DNA of 64,000 bases. It comes from Sphingomonas sp. TDK1 (GTDB taxonomy: Bacteria; Pseudomonadota; Alphaproteobacteria; Sphingomonadales; Sphingomonadaceae). The stretch lies in assembly GCF_001650735.1 (NCBI RefSeq), contig NZ_LXVY01000001.1:124001-188000 (forward strand), written 5' to 3'. Under the pieces are notes generated by a model. It was not told where the DNA came from, did not search any database, and was given only the letters and a program-made list of their open reading frames with translations. Position 1 is the stretch's first letter. Each line of letters begins with the position of its first letter. Below are positions 27,238 to 38,281 of the stretch, piece by piece. The position numbers were made by a program, and so were the translations under genes.

Positions 27238-28527
27238 TCAGCGCGCGGCGAGGCCGACGCGGGCCGCAGGCTTGTACCAGCTCGCCACCGCGTCGCCCGC
27301 GGCGATGCGCACGAAGCAGGTGCCGCCCCCCGTCTTCACCGCGCGACATAGCGCATCAGCGTCGTTGCGCACGAAGCCGCCCACCGAAAGGCGGTACAGG
27401 CTGGCGCTGCCGCTCGGCACGGTCGCTCCCTGGGGCTTGAGCCGCCCCAGTGCCGGCACGCGGCCGCTGAGCTTCTGCCAGGCGTCGCGGGCGACTCCTG
27501 CGTTGGCGAAGGCGCCCAACTGCACCACAAAGGGGCCGACGGCAGCCCGCACCGGTGCGGGGCTGGCGACGGCCGGCTTGGCGGGCTTGGCTGCGGCTAC
27601 CCGCGTTGGGGTCGGTTTGGCCAAGGGCTTGGCAGCGGGGGTCCGGGCCGGAATCGGCACCGGCGTGAACATTGGCGCAGGGGCAGGCTCGCTGACCGGA
27701 ATTGGCGCGGGGTCCAACTCGACGGACAACGTCGGCGTCGGAGTCGGCGTGGGCGCGGGTGTCAGCGCGGCGAAGTCGGGCTGCTTGGCGAGTGCAAGCG
27801 CGACCGGCTGGCCGGCATCCTGCACCGCACGCACGCCCAGCAGCGCGGCGACCTGATCATAGGCATTGGCCGGGCGGGCGAAGCTCGCCCATTGCACCAG
27901 CCGGGCGTTGAGCTGGTCCGGTGCGATGTCCATCGCCGCGACGGCCTTGGCCTCGCCCCAACGGCCCGCCAGCGCCAGCGCGAGCGCAAGGTTCTGCCGC
28001 GTCCGCGCGGTTGCGTCCGGCGCACGTACCGCCGCCGCCAGAATCTCGATCGCGCTCCCCGGATCCCCGGCCAGTGCCGTCGCCAGCCCACGATCGGTGG
28101 CGGGAATCTGCGCCGCATGGGTCTGGAGCAGCGTGCGCGCGCCGCCCCAATCGCCGGTGCCGATGCTGGCAAGCGCCAGGTTGAGCGCTGCGGTGCCATT
28201 GTCCGGATCCAGCGCCAGCGCGTCCCGCAGCGCCTGGGCGGCGGCGGTGAAGCGGCCGGATCGCAGATATGCCTGCCCCAGCAGGGTGCGATAGTCCGCG
28301 CGGCGGGGATCGTTGGCCACGGCTTGCTCGGCGTGCGCCACCGCAGCCTCGGCCTTGCGTGCGGCAAGCGCCTTTTGCGCCGCGCGGGCTTCCTGCGCCG
28401 CCTTCTTCGCATTGGGTGCAGCCGTCGCCAGGGCGGTACTGCGCACGATGACCCCCATCGCGGCGGTGCCGCCCAGCGCCAGCATCGCCGCGCCGATCGA
28501 AAGCAGTTTACGGGGCTTCATGTTCAT
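27238..28527 (-). CDS. TPR and SPOR domain envelope protein
   Basis: A 429-residue protein. A membrane anchor (about 8-30) is followed by an Ala-rich helix, two to four TPR-like repeats (about 60-200; AYLRSGRFTAAAQALRDALALDPDNGTA), a Pro/Thr/Ala linker (about 255-335), and a C-terminal SPOR domain (about 340-415; FVVQLGAFANAGVARDAWQKL). SPOR domains bind denuded glycan strands at division sites. It is the last gene of a parA-led operon, overlapping the previous gene by 4 bp. No characterised homologue is recognised. Confidence 0.85.
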   Translation of the reverse strand: MNMKPRKLLSIGAAMLALGGTAAMGVIVRSTALATAAPNAKKAAQEARAAQKALAARKAEAAVAHAEQAVANDPRRADYRTLLGQAYLRSGRFTAAAQALRDALALDPDNGTAALNLALASIGTGDWGGARTLLQTHAAQIPATDRGLATALAGDPGSAIEILAAAVRAPDATARTRQNLALALALAGRWGEAKAVAAMDIAPDQLNARLVQWASFARPANAYDQVAALLGVRAVQDAGQPVALALAKQPDFAALTPAPTPTPTPTLSVELDPAPIPVSEPAPAPMFTPVPIPARTPAAKPLAKPTPTRVAAAKPAKPAVASPAPVRAAVGPFVVQLGAFANAGVARDAWQKLSGRVPALGRLKPQGATVPSGSASLYRLSVGGFVRNDADALCRAVKTGGGTCFVRIAAGDAVASWYKPAARVGLAAR

Positions 28528-28904
28528 CCTCGTCCTTCGATCGCCGCGACCCGGCGCGCGAGCGGTTCCAGCTCGGCCATGTCGCCAAGCAACGTGTCGA
28601 TCGCCTCGGTCACCAGCTGCTGCGCCGAGCGGCCGGTAAGCGCCGCCGCCAGCCGCAGCCGCAGCCGACGATCAGCGTCGAGCCGCAGCGTGAATGCCGC
28701 CTTGTCCTTGGTCGCCCGCGCGGTGCGCGAGAGCTGCTCGGCCAGCATGTCGGAGATGTCGGGCACCTCACCGAGCATCCCGCGCTGGCGCAGCGGCGCT
28801 ACCGCCTCGCCCTCCGCAAAGGCGAGCACCGGCTTGCGGGCCAGTCCTTTTCGGGCGAGCAGGCCGGCGCTCAGCGCGGCCATCGGCTTGGGAAGGTCGG
28901 ACAT
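28524..28904 (-). CDS. RHH-like small protein between ParA and SPOR genes
   Basis: A 126-residue protein. The middle (about 68-105) reads AAFTLRLDADRRLRLRLAAALTGRSAQQLVTEAIDTLL, which fits a ribbon-helix-helix fold: a beta strand with alternating residues, then two helices. No membrane segment. Its start is four bases after the parA stop and it overlaps the SPOR gene by 4 bp. It may be the DNA-binding or adaptor partner of the ParA ATPase, in the place where parB would sit. That role is inferred; no family is recognised. Confidence 0.72.
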   Translation of the reverse strand: MSDLPKPMAALSAGLLARKGLARKPVLAFAEGEAVAPLRQRGMLGEVPDISDMLAEQLSRTARATKDKAAFTLRLDADRRLRLRLAAALTGRSAQQLVTEAIDTLLGDMAELEPLARRVAAIEGRG

Positions 28905-28908
28905 CGCG

Positions 28909-29622
28909 TCAGCTCGTCACCCGGCGGCCGAAGCCGCCTGCCGGGCGCGCCGCCGCAAAGGGCGTCGCTGCCGCAGGGGCGGCGAACACGGTGCGACGGA
29001 AGTTCTTTTCGAGCCGATCGGACACATAGGCCCAAAGGCTCTCCACCTCCGCAGCCGACTTGCCGCCGGGATCGACTTCCATCACGGTCCGGCCGTCGAT
29101 CATCGATCCGGCGAAATCGGTGCGATGGTGGAGCATGATCGGCGCGACGGTGCCGTGTTGCGACAGCGCCACGGCAGCCTCGGCGGTGATCCGCGCCTTG
29201 GGCGTAGCGGCATTGACCACGAAGAGCAGCGGCTTGCCGGCGCGTTCGCATAATTCCACCGTCGGGCCGACAGCGCGCAGATCGTGCGGGCTGGGTCGGG
29301 TCGGGATCAGGATCAGCTCGGCCACCTGGATGACGGTGAGGATCGCCGGCGTAATCGCGGGCGGCGTATCGATCACCACCAGCTTGAAGCCCTGTTGGCG
29401 CAGCGCGTCGAGATCGGCGACCAGCCGCGCGACCGCCGTCTGCGCGAGCGCGGGCAGTTCGGCCTCGCGCTCGTTCCACCAATCGGTGAGCGAGCCTTGC
29501 GGATCCAGGTCGATCATCGCCACGGGTCCCGCGCCGCTGCGCTGTGCCTGCACCGCCAGATGGCCGGACAAGGTCGTCTTGCCCGAACCACCCTTTTGCG
29601 AAGCAAGCGCCAGAACGCGCAT
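28909..29622 (-). CDS. ParA/MinD family ATPase
   Basis: A 237-residue deviant-Walker ATPase. The deviant Walker A motif KGGSGKTT is at 10-17, Walker A' DLDPQGS follows near 40, and Walker B is VVIDTPPA. The C-terminal tail is Ala/Pro-rich. No parB or partition site is nearby; the operon instead carries an RHH-like protein and a TPR/SPOR protein. Such orphan ParAs position envelope or chemosensory machines or regulate division. The start at 29622 has AGGG three to four bases upstream. Confidence 0.9.
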   Translation of the reverse strand: MRVLALASQKGGSGKTTLSGHLAVQAQRSGAGPVAMIDLDPQGSLTDWWNEREAELPALAQTAVARLVADLDALRQQGFKLVVIDTPPAITPAILTVIQVAELILIPTRPSPHDLRAVGPTVELCERAGKPLLFVVNAATPKARITAEAAVALSQHGTVAPIMLHHRTDFAGSMIDGRTVMEVDPGGKSAAEVESLWAYVSDRLEKNFRRTVFAAPAAATPFAAARPAGGFGRRVTS

Positions 29623-29673
29623 CCACCCTCTCGAAATCACCGGAATATCGCGCAATGCTTGGCATGGTCGCGG

Positions 29674-29688
29674 ATAAGATCGGGTTAA
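29674..29688. promoter_or_regulatory. CtrA-like box between parA and the Sel1/SPOR gene
   Basis: ATAA-N7-TTAA, matching 7 of 8 bases of the CtrA consensus TTAA-N7-TTAA. TTAA is scarce in this GC-rich window. It lies 52 bases upstream of parA and 70 bases upstream of the divergent Sel1/SPOR gene, so it could control either. Confidence 0.4.
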
Positions 29689-29757
29689 CGGAAGCCGCAT
29701 AAGCCGCTACGTCACCGGCGCCGCATCCAGACGGCTTCAACAGGGGAATTCACCGCA

Positions 29758-30702
29758 ATGCGCACGCCTGCCGCCCTTTTCCTTCTGGCCAGCCTTTGCC
29801 TGCCCGCTACGGCCTCGGCCCAGAACGCCGCGGTGAAGGCCGGAGTCGAGGCCTATGAGCGGGGCGACTATGCCGGCGCTATGCGCGCCTGGCGCCCCGC
29901 CGCCGAGAAAGGCGATGCCGACGCGCAGTATAATATGGGGCAGATCTACAAGCTTGGCCGCGGCGTGCCGGCCGATATGGTAGAAGCCGAGAAATGGTAC
30001 CGCCTCGCCGCGTTGCAGGGCCATGACCTGGGCGAGGCGAACTACGGCATGGTATTGTTCGAAAACGGCAAGCGCGAAGCCGCGGTGCCCTGGCTCGAAC
30101 GCGCCGTGGCGCATGGCGAGCCGCGCGCACAATATCTGCTGGGCGTGATGCTGTTCAACGGCGACGGCGTGCCGAAGAACTGGGTGCGCGCCTATGCGCT
30201 GATGCTGCGCGGGTCGGCCGGAGGGCTGGAAGCGGCTACCCGCACGCTGGCCCAGATGGACCAGTATATTCCGCTCGCCGACCGGCAGGCGGGTCAGGAA
30301 CTCGCCAAACGCTATGCCAGCGCAGGGCGTGTGGAGGCGGTACCCGTGCCGAAGGAAACGCCTGCGCGCCGCGGCCCCGCGCTCAGCGCGGATTCGACCG
30401 TGGCGACCGCGCCCGCCTCCCCTGCACGGCCTGCGCGCGCGCCGCGTCCCGCGCCGGCGAGCACGGCCGCTGCGCCGGTGGCGCGAGCCGTCGGCAATTG
30501 GCGGGTGCAGCTGGGCGCCTTCGCCGCACCGGGCGGGGCCGAACGGCTTTGGGGGCAGCTCCACAGCCGCTTCCCCGGCCGCCAGCCCTATTATTTGAAG
30601 TCCGGCGCCCTCACCCGCCTGCTCGTCGGTCCCTATGCATCGCAGGCCGAAGCGGAAAAAGCCTGTGGCGCGGTGAAGCCCTGCATGGCAGTGCAGCGAT
30701 GA
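29758..30702 (+). CDS. Sel1-repeat and SPOR domain secreted protein
   Basis: A 314-residue periplasmic protein: signal peptide (1-21, ending ATASA), Sel1-like repeats (about 25-180; AEKGDADAQYNMGQIYKLGRGVPADMVEAEKWYRLAALQGH), a Pro/Ala linker (200-240), and a C-terminal SPOR domain (240-314; NWRVQLGAFAAPGGAERLW). It probably binds peptidoglycan at septal or pole sites. It is divergent from the parA operon, which also ends in a SPOR gene, suggesting a shared job at the division site. The MipA/OmpV gene follows after 14 bp. Confidence 0.85.
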   Translation: MRTPAALFLLASLCLPATASAQNAAVKAGVEAYERGDYAGAMRAWRPAAEKGDADAQYNMGQIYKLGRGVPADMVEAEKWYRLAALQGHDLGEANYGMVLFENGKREAAVPWLERAVAHGEPRAQYLLGVMLFNGDGVPKNWVRAYALMLRGSAGGLEAATRTLAQMDQYIPLADRQAGQELAKRYASAGRVEAVPVPKETPARRGPALSADSTVATAPASPARPARAPRPAPASTAAAPVARAVGNWRVQLGAFAAPGGAERLWGQLHSRFPGRQPYYLKSGALTRLLVGPYASQAEAEKACGAVKPCMAVQR

Positions 30703-30716
30703 TAGGGAGACAGACA

Positions 30717-31511
30717 ATGCAGCGATCGATCATGTGCGCGGGTGTGTTGCTGGCGTTCGCGGTGCCGGCACATGCACAGTCCGGCGACGGCGAGACCGCG
30801 CCGCGGCGCTATCGCGTTGCGATCGGCGCCCAGGCAGTGCCTAGCTATCCAGGGGCGGACCACAACGCCGTGCGGCCGTTGTTCGACCTGTCGACCGCGC
30901 GCGGCGACGCCCAGTTCGAATATGAGGCGGCCGACGAAAGCCCCAATGTCTCGCTCTACAACAAGAACGGCTTCGAGGCCGGCATCGCCGTCGGCTTCCA
31001 GAGCGCCCGGACCCGGCGGCGCGTGGGCGCCGACATCAGCAAGGTCGGCTTCACCGTCGAACCCGGGGTGTTTGCGGGCTATTACCTGGCCCCGCAGGTC
31101 CGCGCCTATGCCGAGGTGCGCAAGGGCATCGGCGGACATGAGGGCGTGGTGAGCATGCTCGCGCTCGACTATATCCAGCGCGACGGCGATCGCTGGCTGC
31201 TCGCGATCGGGCCGCGTGTGAACCTTTCCGACTCGAAGTATCGCCGCGCCTATTTCGGCGTCACCCAGCGCGACGCGACTGCCGCCGGGATCCCGGTCTA
31301 TCGCGTCGGCGACAATGTCGTGCACAGCGTCGGCCTCGCCACGACCGGCATCCGCCAGCTGACGAAGCGCTGGGGCCTGTACGGCTATCTCGCCTATGAC
31401 CGGCTGACCGGCGATGCCGCCCGCTCGCCGATCACCGAACGTCTTGGGTCGAAGAACCAGTTCTCCGGCGGCCTCGCGCTCAGCTACACCTTCGGGCGGG
31501 GCGTGCGCTAA
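30717..31511 (+). CDS. MipA/OmpV family outer membrane protein
   Basis: A 264-residue outer membrane beta-barrel: signal peptide (1-20, ending PAHAQ), then alternating strands with an aromatic final strand ending LSYTFGRGVR. MipA/OmpV proteins scaffold murein hydrolase-synthase complexes in E. coli (MipA). The start at 30717 has AGGGAG eight bases upstream. It sits 14 bp after a Sel1/SPOR gene, so the two envelope genes are probably co-transcribed. Ends 3 bp from serB. Confidence 0.86.
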   Translation: MQRSIMCAGVLLAFAVPAHAQSGDGETAPRRYRVAIGAQAVPSYPGADHNAVRPLFDLSTARGDAQFEYEAADESPNVSLYNKNGFEAGIAVGFQSARTRRRVGADISKVGFTVEPGVFAGYYLAPQVRAYAEVRKGIGGHEGVVSMLALDYIQRDGDRWLLAIGPRVNLSDSKYRRAYFGVTQRDATAAGIPVYRVGDNVVHSVGLATTGIRQLTKRWGLYGYLAYDRLTGDAARSPITERLGSKNQFSGGLALSYTFGRGVR

Positions 31512-31514
31512 TCC

Positions 31515-32393
31515 TCAGGCGGTGATCCAGTCGGCGCGTGCAATGCCCTGGGCATAAAGCAGCGCGGTAAGGTCGCCATGATCGATCCGCGCGCCAGCGG
31601 CGGCGGCGACGATCGGCTTGGCGTGATAGGCGACGCCCAGCCCGGCCTTGCGGATCATCGCCAGATCGTTGGCGCCGTCGCCCACCGCCATGGTCTGCTC
31701 GGGTGCGAGTCCCAGTTCCGCCATCGCGCCGAGCAGCGTGGTCTCCTTGGTGCTGCTGTCGACGATCGGCTTGGTAACGGTGCCGGTGAGCTTGCCGTCT
31801 TCGATCTCCAGCACATTGGCGATACGGCGATCAAAGCCGATCTTCGTGCCGACCGGCTCGGCGAAGCGGGTGAAGCCGCCGGAGACGAGAATCGTGTGGG
31901 CGCCGCGCGCGCGCATCGTCTTCACCAGCGCTTGCGCCCCCGGCATCAGCCGCACGCGTTCTTCCAGGCACTGGTCGATCGCGCGTTCCGGCAGGCCCTT
32001 GAGCAGGGCGACGCGGGCATCGAGCGCCTCGGCAAAGTCGAGTTCGCCACGCATCGCCCGCTCGGTGACCTCGGCGATCTGCGGCTTGATCCCGGCATAG
32101 TCGGCCAGCTCGTCGATGCATTCGACGGTGATCATCGTCGAATCCATGTCGGCGACGAGCAGCTTCTTCTCGCGATGCGCGGCGGGCTGGATGACGACAT
32201 CGGTCCGATCGAAATAGGGCGAGAGCACGCCATGGGCCCAATCGACATCCCCGTTGAAATGGATGTCGGCAGCCCGGCCTTCATCGAGCCAGGTCCAGCC
32301 GCTGACCTCGCAAAACGGGTGCATCTTCTCGATTGCATCCAAAATATCGCGTTCGACGATCGATTCGGCTGCTATCAGCGTCGCAATGAACAT
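31515..32393 (-). CDS. serB: Phosphoserine phosphatase
   Basis: A 292-residue HAD-family phosphatase that makes serine from phosphoserine. The catalytic DxD is Asp82 and Asp84 (ADMDSTMI). The later motifs SGGFTRF and [10 protein letters not shown] are intact. The first ~70 residues form an ACT-like domain as in long SerB proteins. GGGG at the start region (32393) supports translation. Its 5' end overlaps the divergent miaA by a few bases, leaving no normal promoter gap. Confidence 0.95.
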   Translation of the reverse strand: MFIATLIAAESIVERDILDAIEKMHPFCEVSGWTWLDEGRAADIHFNGDVDWAHGVLSPYFDRTDVVIQPAAHREKKLLVADMDSTMITVECIDELADYAGIKPQIAEVTERAMRGELDFAEALDARVALLKGLPERAIDQCLEERVRLMPGAQALVKTMRARGAHTILVSGGFTRFAEPVGTKIGFDRRIANVLEIEDGKLTGTVTKPIVDSSTKETTLLGAMAELGLAPEQTMAVGDGANDLAMIRKAGLGVAYHAKPIVAAAAGARIDHGDLTALLYAQGIARADWITA

Positions 32394-33318
32394 GATTTCC
32401 CCTGGGCTACCGCGCGTCGCGCTCATTGCAGGGCCGACGGCCAGCGGCAAGTCCGCGCTGGCGCTGGCGCTCGCCGAAAAGCATCGCGGCACCGTGATCA
32501 ATGCGGATTCGATGCAGGTCTATGCCGATCTGCGCATCCTCACCGCGCGTCCATCCGAGGCGGAAGAGGCCCGCGCACCGCACCGTCTGTTCGGCCATAT
32601 CGACGGCGCCGAGGCATGCTCGGCCGCGCGCTGGGCCGGCGAGGCACGCGCCGCCATCACGGAAGCGCATGCCGAGGGCCGCCTGCCGATCCTGGTCGGC
32701 GGCACCGGGCTCTATCTCCGTACCTTGATCGACGGCATCGCCCCCATTCCCGGAATCGATCCCGCCATCCGCGCCGATGTCCGCGCCCTGCCCGTGGCCG
32801 ATGCATATGCCGCGCTGCGCCTTGCGGATCCGCTCGCCGCCGCACGGCTGAACGCTACCGACAGCAGCCGCGTCGCCCGCGCGCTGGAAGTCATCCGATC
32901 CACGGGGCGGACGCTCGCCGACTGGCAGGATCGTCGCGAAGGCGGCATCGGCGGGGACATTCATCTGGGTGCCCTGATCCTCCTCCCCGATCGGGAATGG
33001 CTCGGCGAGCGGATCGAGCGGCGCTTCGGCACGATGCTGGCCACCGCGAAGGACGAGGTTCGCCGCCTGCTCTCGCGCATCGACGTGCCGGGCGACGCGC
33101 CGGTGCTCCGTGCGATCGGGGTGGACGAGATCGGGAAGGTTCTCGCCGGCGAGTGGCGCGAGGAAAAGGCCCTGGCAGCAGGCGCCACAGCCACACGCCA
33201 ATATGCCAAGCGACAATATACCTGGTTCCGCCGTCAGCCCCCTGGGGGATGGGAACTGACGACGGAGACAGATACGTACAGGAATCTATCCCATATTGAA
33301 AGGAAATTATTTCTTTAG
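32386..33318 (+). CDS. miaA: tRNA dimethylallyltransferase
   Basis: A 310-residue MiaA that attaches a dimethylallyl group to A37 of tRNAs reading UNN codons. It has the P-loop GPTASGKS, the DSMQVY motif, GGTGLYLR, and the tail [14 protein letters not shown]. The start is the ATG at 32386 or 32392 (the second M); neither has a clear ribosome site. It overlaps the serB start on the other strand. ilvB follows 93 bp downstream on the same strand. Confidence 0.94.
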   Translation: MNMISPGLPRVALIAGPTASGKSALALALAEKHRGTVINADSMQVYADLRILTARPSEAEEARAPHRLFGHIDGAEACSAARWAGEARAAITEAHAEGRLPILVGGTGLYLRTLIDGIAPIPGIDPAIRADVRALPVADAYAALRLADPLAAARLNATDSSRVARALEVIRSTGRTLADWQDRREGGIGGDIHLGALILLPDREWLGERIERRFGTMLATAKDEVRRLLSRIDVPGDAPVLRAIGVDEIGKVLAGEWREEKALAAGATATRQYAKRQYTWFRRQPPGGWELTTETDTYRNLSHIERKLFL

Positions 33319-33321
33319 GGG

Positions 33322-33350
33322 TTGACGCATCATATTCGTGCGGGTAGCAG
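33322..33350 (+). promoter_or_regulatory. Candidate ilvB promoter
   Basis: TTGACG (33322-33327), 17 bases, then TAGCAG (33345-33350), beginning four bases past the miaA stop. The spacing is ideal and the -35 is nearly consensus; the -10 is weak. The GH27 promoter candidate has the same -35 and spacing. Confidence 0.4.
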
Positions 33351-33360
33351 CCCCTCTCCG

Positions 33361-33390
33361 ACGGAAGCTTTCCGTACAGTACCCTTTTTT
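33361..33390 (+). promoter_or_regulatory. Hairpin and T-run in the ilvB 5' leader
   Basis: ACGGAA-GCT-TTCCGT hairpin (33361-33375) followed nine bases later by six T (33385-33390). GGGTA (33342-33346) can also pair with TACCC (33380-33384) right before the T-run. Both structures would lie in the leader of an ilvB transcript started at the candidate promoter, so an attenuator is possible. I find no Leu/Ile/Val-rich leader peptide here. Confidence 0.3.
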
Positions 33391-33411
33391 AGCGATTGCG
33401 TGGAGGCAAAG

Positions 33412-36914
<3,503 letters not shown>

Positions 36915-36936
36915 TCACGGGCGGAAACTTTAGGTT

Positions 36937-36967
36937 GCCGGCTGCGCACTAGTATTGCGCGGCCGGC
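36937..36967 (+). terminator. Hairpin after ilvC, probable terminator
   Basis: Twelve-bp stem GCCGGCTGCGCA / TGCGCGGCCGGC (one T-G pair) with loop CTAGTAT, 22 bases past the ilvC stop. No T-run follows, so termination may need Rho. It ends the ilvBNC unit and precedes the yceI-like gene. Confidence 0.45.
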
Positions 36968-37010
36968 GGCCTCATTACGGGAGCGACGCAACCACCCGAA
37001 GGGAACACTC

Positions 37011-37610
37011 ATGCGCGCTCTCCTTGCTCTCGCTCTTTTCGCGGCCGCTCCGGTCGCCTTCGCCCAGGAATTGCCCGGTCAGGCCGACGCCAGCCGCGTT
37101 CCCGCCGGCACCTATGTCGTCGACACCGGCCACACCCAGGTCGACTTCCAGGTCAATCATTTCGGCTTCAGCCAGTTCACCGGCCAGGCCGGCGGCGCCA
37201 CCGGCTCGCTGACGATTGATCCGGCCAAGCCGAACGACGCCAAGCTGGACATCACGATCCCGACCAGCGGCATCGTCACCACCGTCGCGGCGCTCGACAA
37301 GCACCTGGCCTCGCCGGACTTCTTCGATGCGGCCAAGTATCCGACGATCCGCTTCGTCTCGACCAAGGTCGTCGTGACCGGCACCAAGGCGCAGATCACC
37401 GGCGACCTGACGCTGCACGGCGTCACCAAGCCCGTCACGCTCGACACCACGCTCGTCGGCGCCGGCACCAACCCGATGATGAAGAAGCTGAACTTCGGCT
37501 TCGAGGCGACCACCACGATTCAGCGCAGCGCCTTCGGCATGGACAAGTATGTCCCGTTCGTCTCGGACGACGTGAAGCTGCACATCAACGCAGCGTTCTC
37601 GGCCAAGTAA
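37011..37610 (+). CDS. YceI family periplasmic protein
   Basis: A 199-residue periplasmic lipocalin-like protein: signal peptide (1-18, ending AFAQ) and YceI domain (from ~30), with [23 protein letters not shown] at the start and [18 protein letters not shown] in the middle. YceI proteins bind polyisoprenoids. There is no obvious partner nearby; the next gene, a TMEM175-like channel, starts 64 bp later on the same strand. Confidence 0.9.
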   Translation: MRALLALALFAAAPVAFAQELPGQADASRVPAGTYVVDTGHTQVDFQVNHFGFSQFTGQAGGATGSLTIDPAKPNDAKLDITIPTSGIVTTVAALDKHLASPDFFDAAKYPTIRFVSTKVVVTGTKAQITGDLTLHGVTKPVTLDTTLVGAGTNPMMKKLNFGFEATTTIQRSAFGMDKYVPFVSDDVKLHINAAFSAK

Positions 37611-37674
37611 ACCCTTGGTTTAGTTGCTCCGCGCTCCTGCCTGCGCCACCACCGGCGTGGGCAGGAGAACGGAT

Positions 37675-38274
37675 ATGCGGGACCAGGAAGGCCGCGACGG
37701 CGCCAAGCGCGTCGAGGCGTTTTCGGATGGCGTGATCGCCATCATCGTAACCATCATGGTGCTGGAACTGCACGCGCCGGAGGCTCCCGGTCTGCGCGCC
37801 CTGGCGGCCCAATGGCCCGTATTCCTCGCCTATGCACTCAGCTATGCCTATGTGGCGATCTACTGGGTGAACCACCATCGGCTGTTCCAGTTTGCCACCC
37901 GTGCGGGCAATGCGCTGCTCTGGTCGAACATCGTACTGCTGTTCACGCTATCGCTGATCCCGTTCGCCACCGCCTATCTGGGCGAGCAGCATTTCAGCGG
38001 CGAAGCGACCCTGCTGTACATGCTGGTGATGCTCCTCCCCTCCTTTGCCTATAACTGGCTGCAGCGAGTGATCCGGCACACCGGCGCCGGCTCGGCCGAA
38101 GCACAGCGCTATCATCGGCGCACGCTGCGCAAGAGCATGCTTGCGTGCTGCCTGTACCTCGTGGGCATCGCGGTGGCGATCGCTTCGCCGACGGCAGGTC
38201 TCGCCTGCGCAGCGTTGGTCGCCTTCCTCTGGTGCCTCGCCGACGGCCCACTCGACCGCCTGTTCGAACGTTGA
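37675..38274 (+). CDS. TMEM175 (DUF1211) family potassium channel-like protein
   Basis: A 199-residue membrane protein of the bacterial TMEM175 type. The family motif [19 protein letters not shown] (FSDGVxAIxxT) forms the start of the first helix, and about six helices follow in one repeat. Bacterial members conduct K+ weakly selectively as tetramers. AGGAG seven bases before the ATG supports the start at 37675. Ends 7 bp from the TonB receptor on the opposite strand. Confidence 0.88.
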   Translation: MRDQEGRDGAKRVEAFSDGVIAIIVTIMVLELHAPEAPGLRALAAQWPVFLAYALSYAYVAIYWVNHHRLFQFATRAGNALLWSNIVLLFTLSLIPFATAYLGEQHFSGEATLLYMLVMLLPSFAYNWLQRVIRHTGAGSAEAQRYHRRTLRKSMLACCLYLVGIAVAIASPTAGLACAALVAFLWCLADGPLDRLFER

Positions 38275-38281
38275 CCCAGAG

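Noticed and set aside
28909..29622. ParA as part of the chromosome partition locus parAB
   Set aside because: No parB, parS-like palindromes or gidB/gidA context; neighbours are envelope genes.
33322..33411. Longer ilvB starting with TTG at 33322
   Set aside because: The added 30 residues are not part of the family and the GTG at 33412 has a strong GGAGG.
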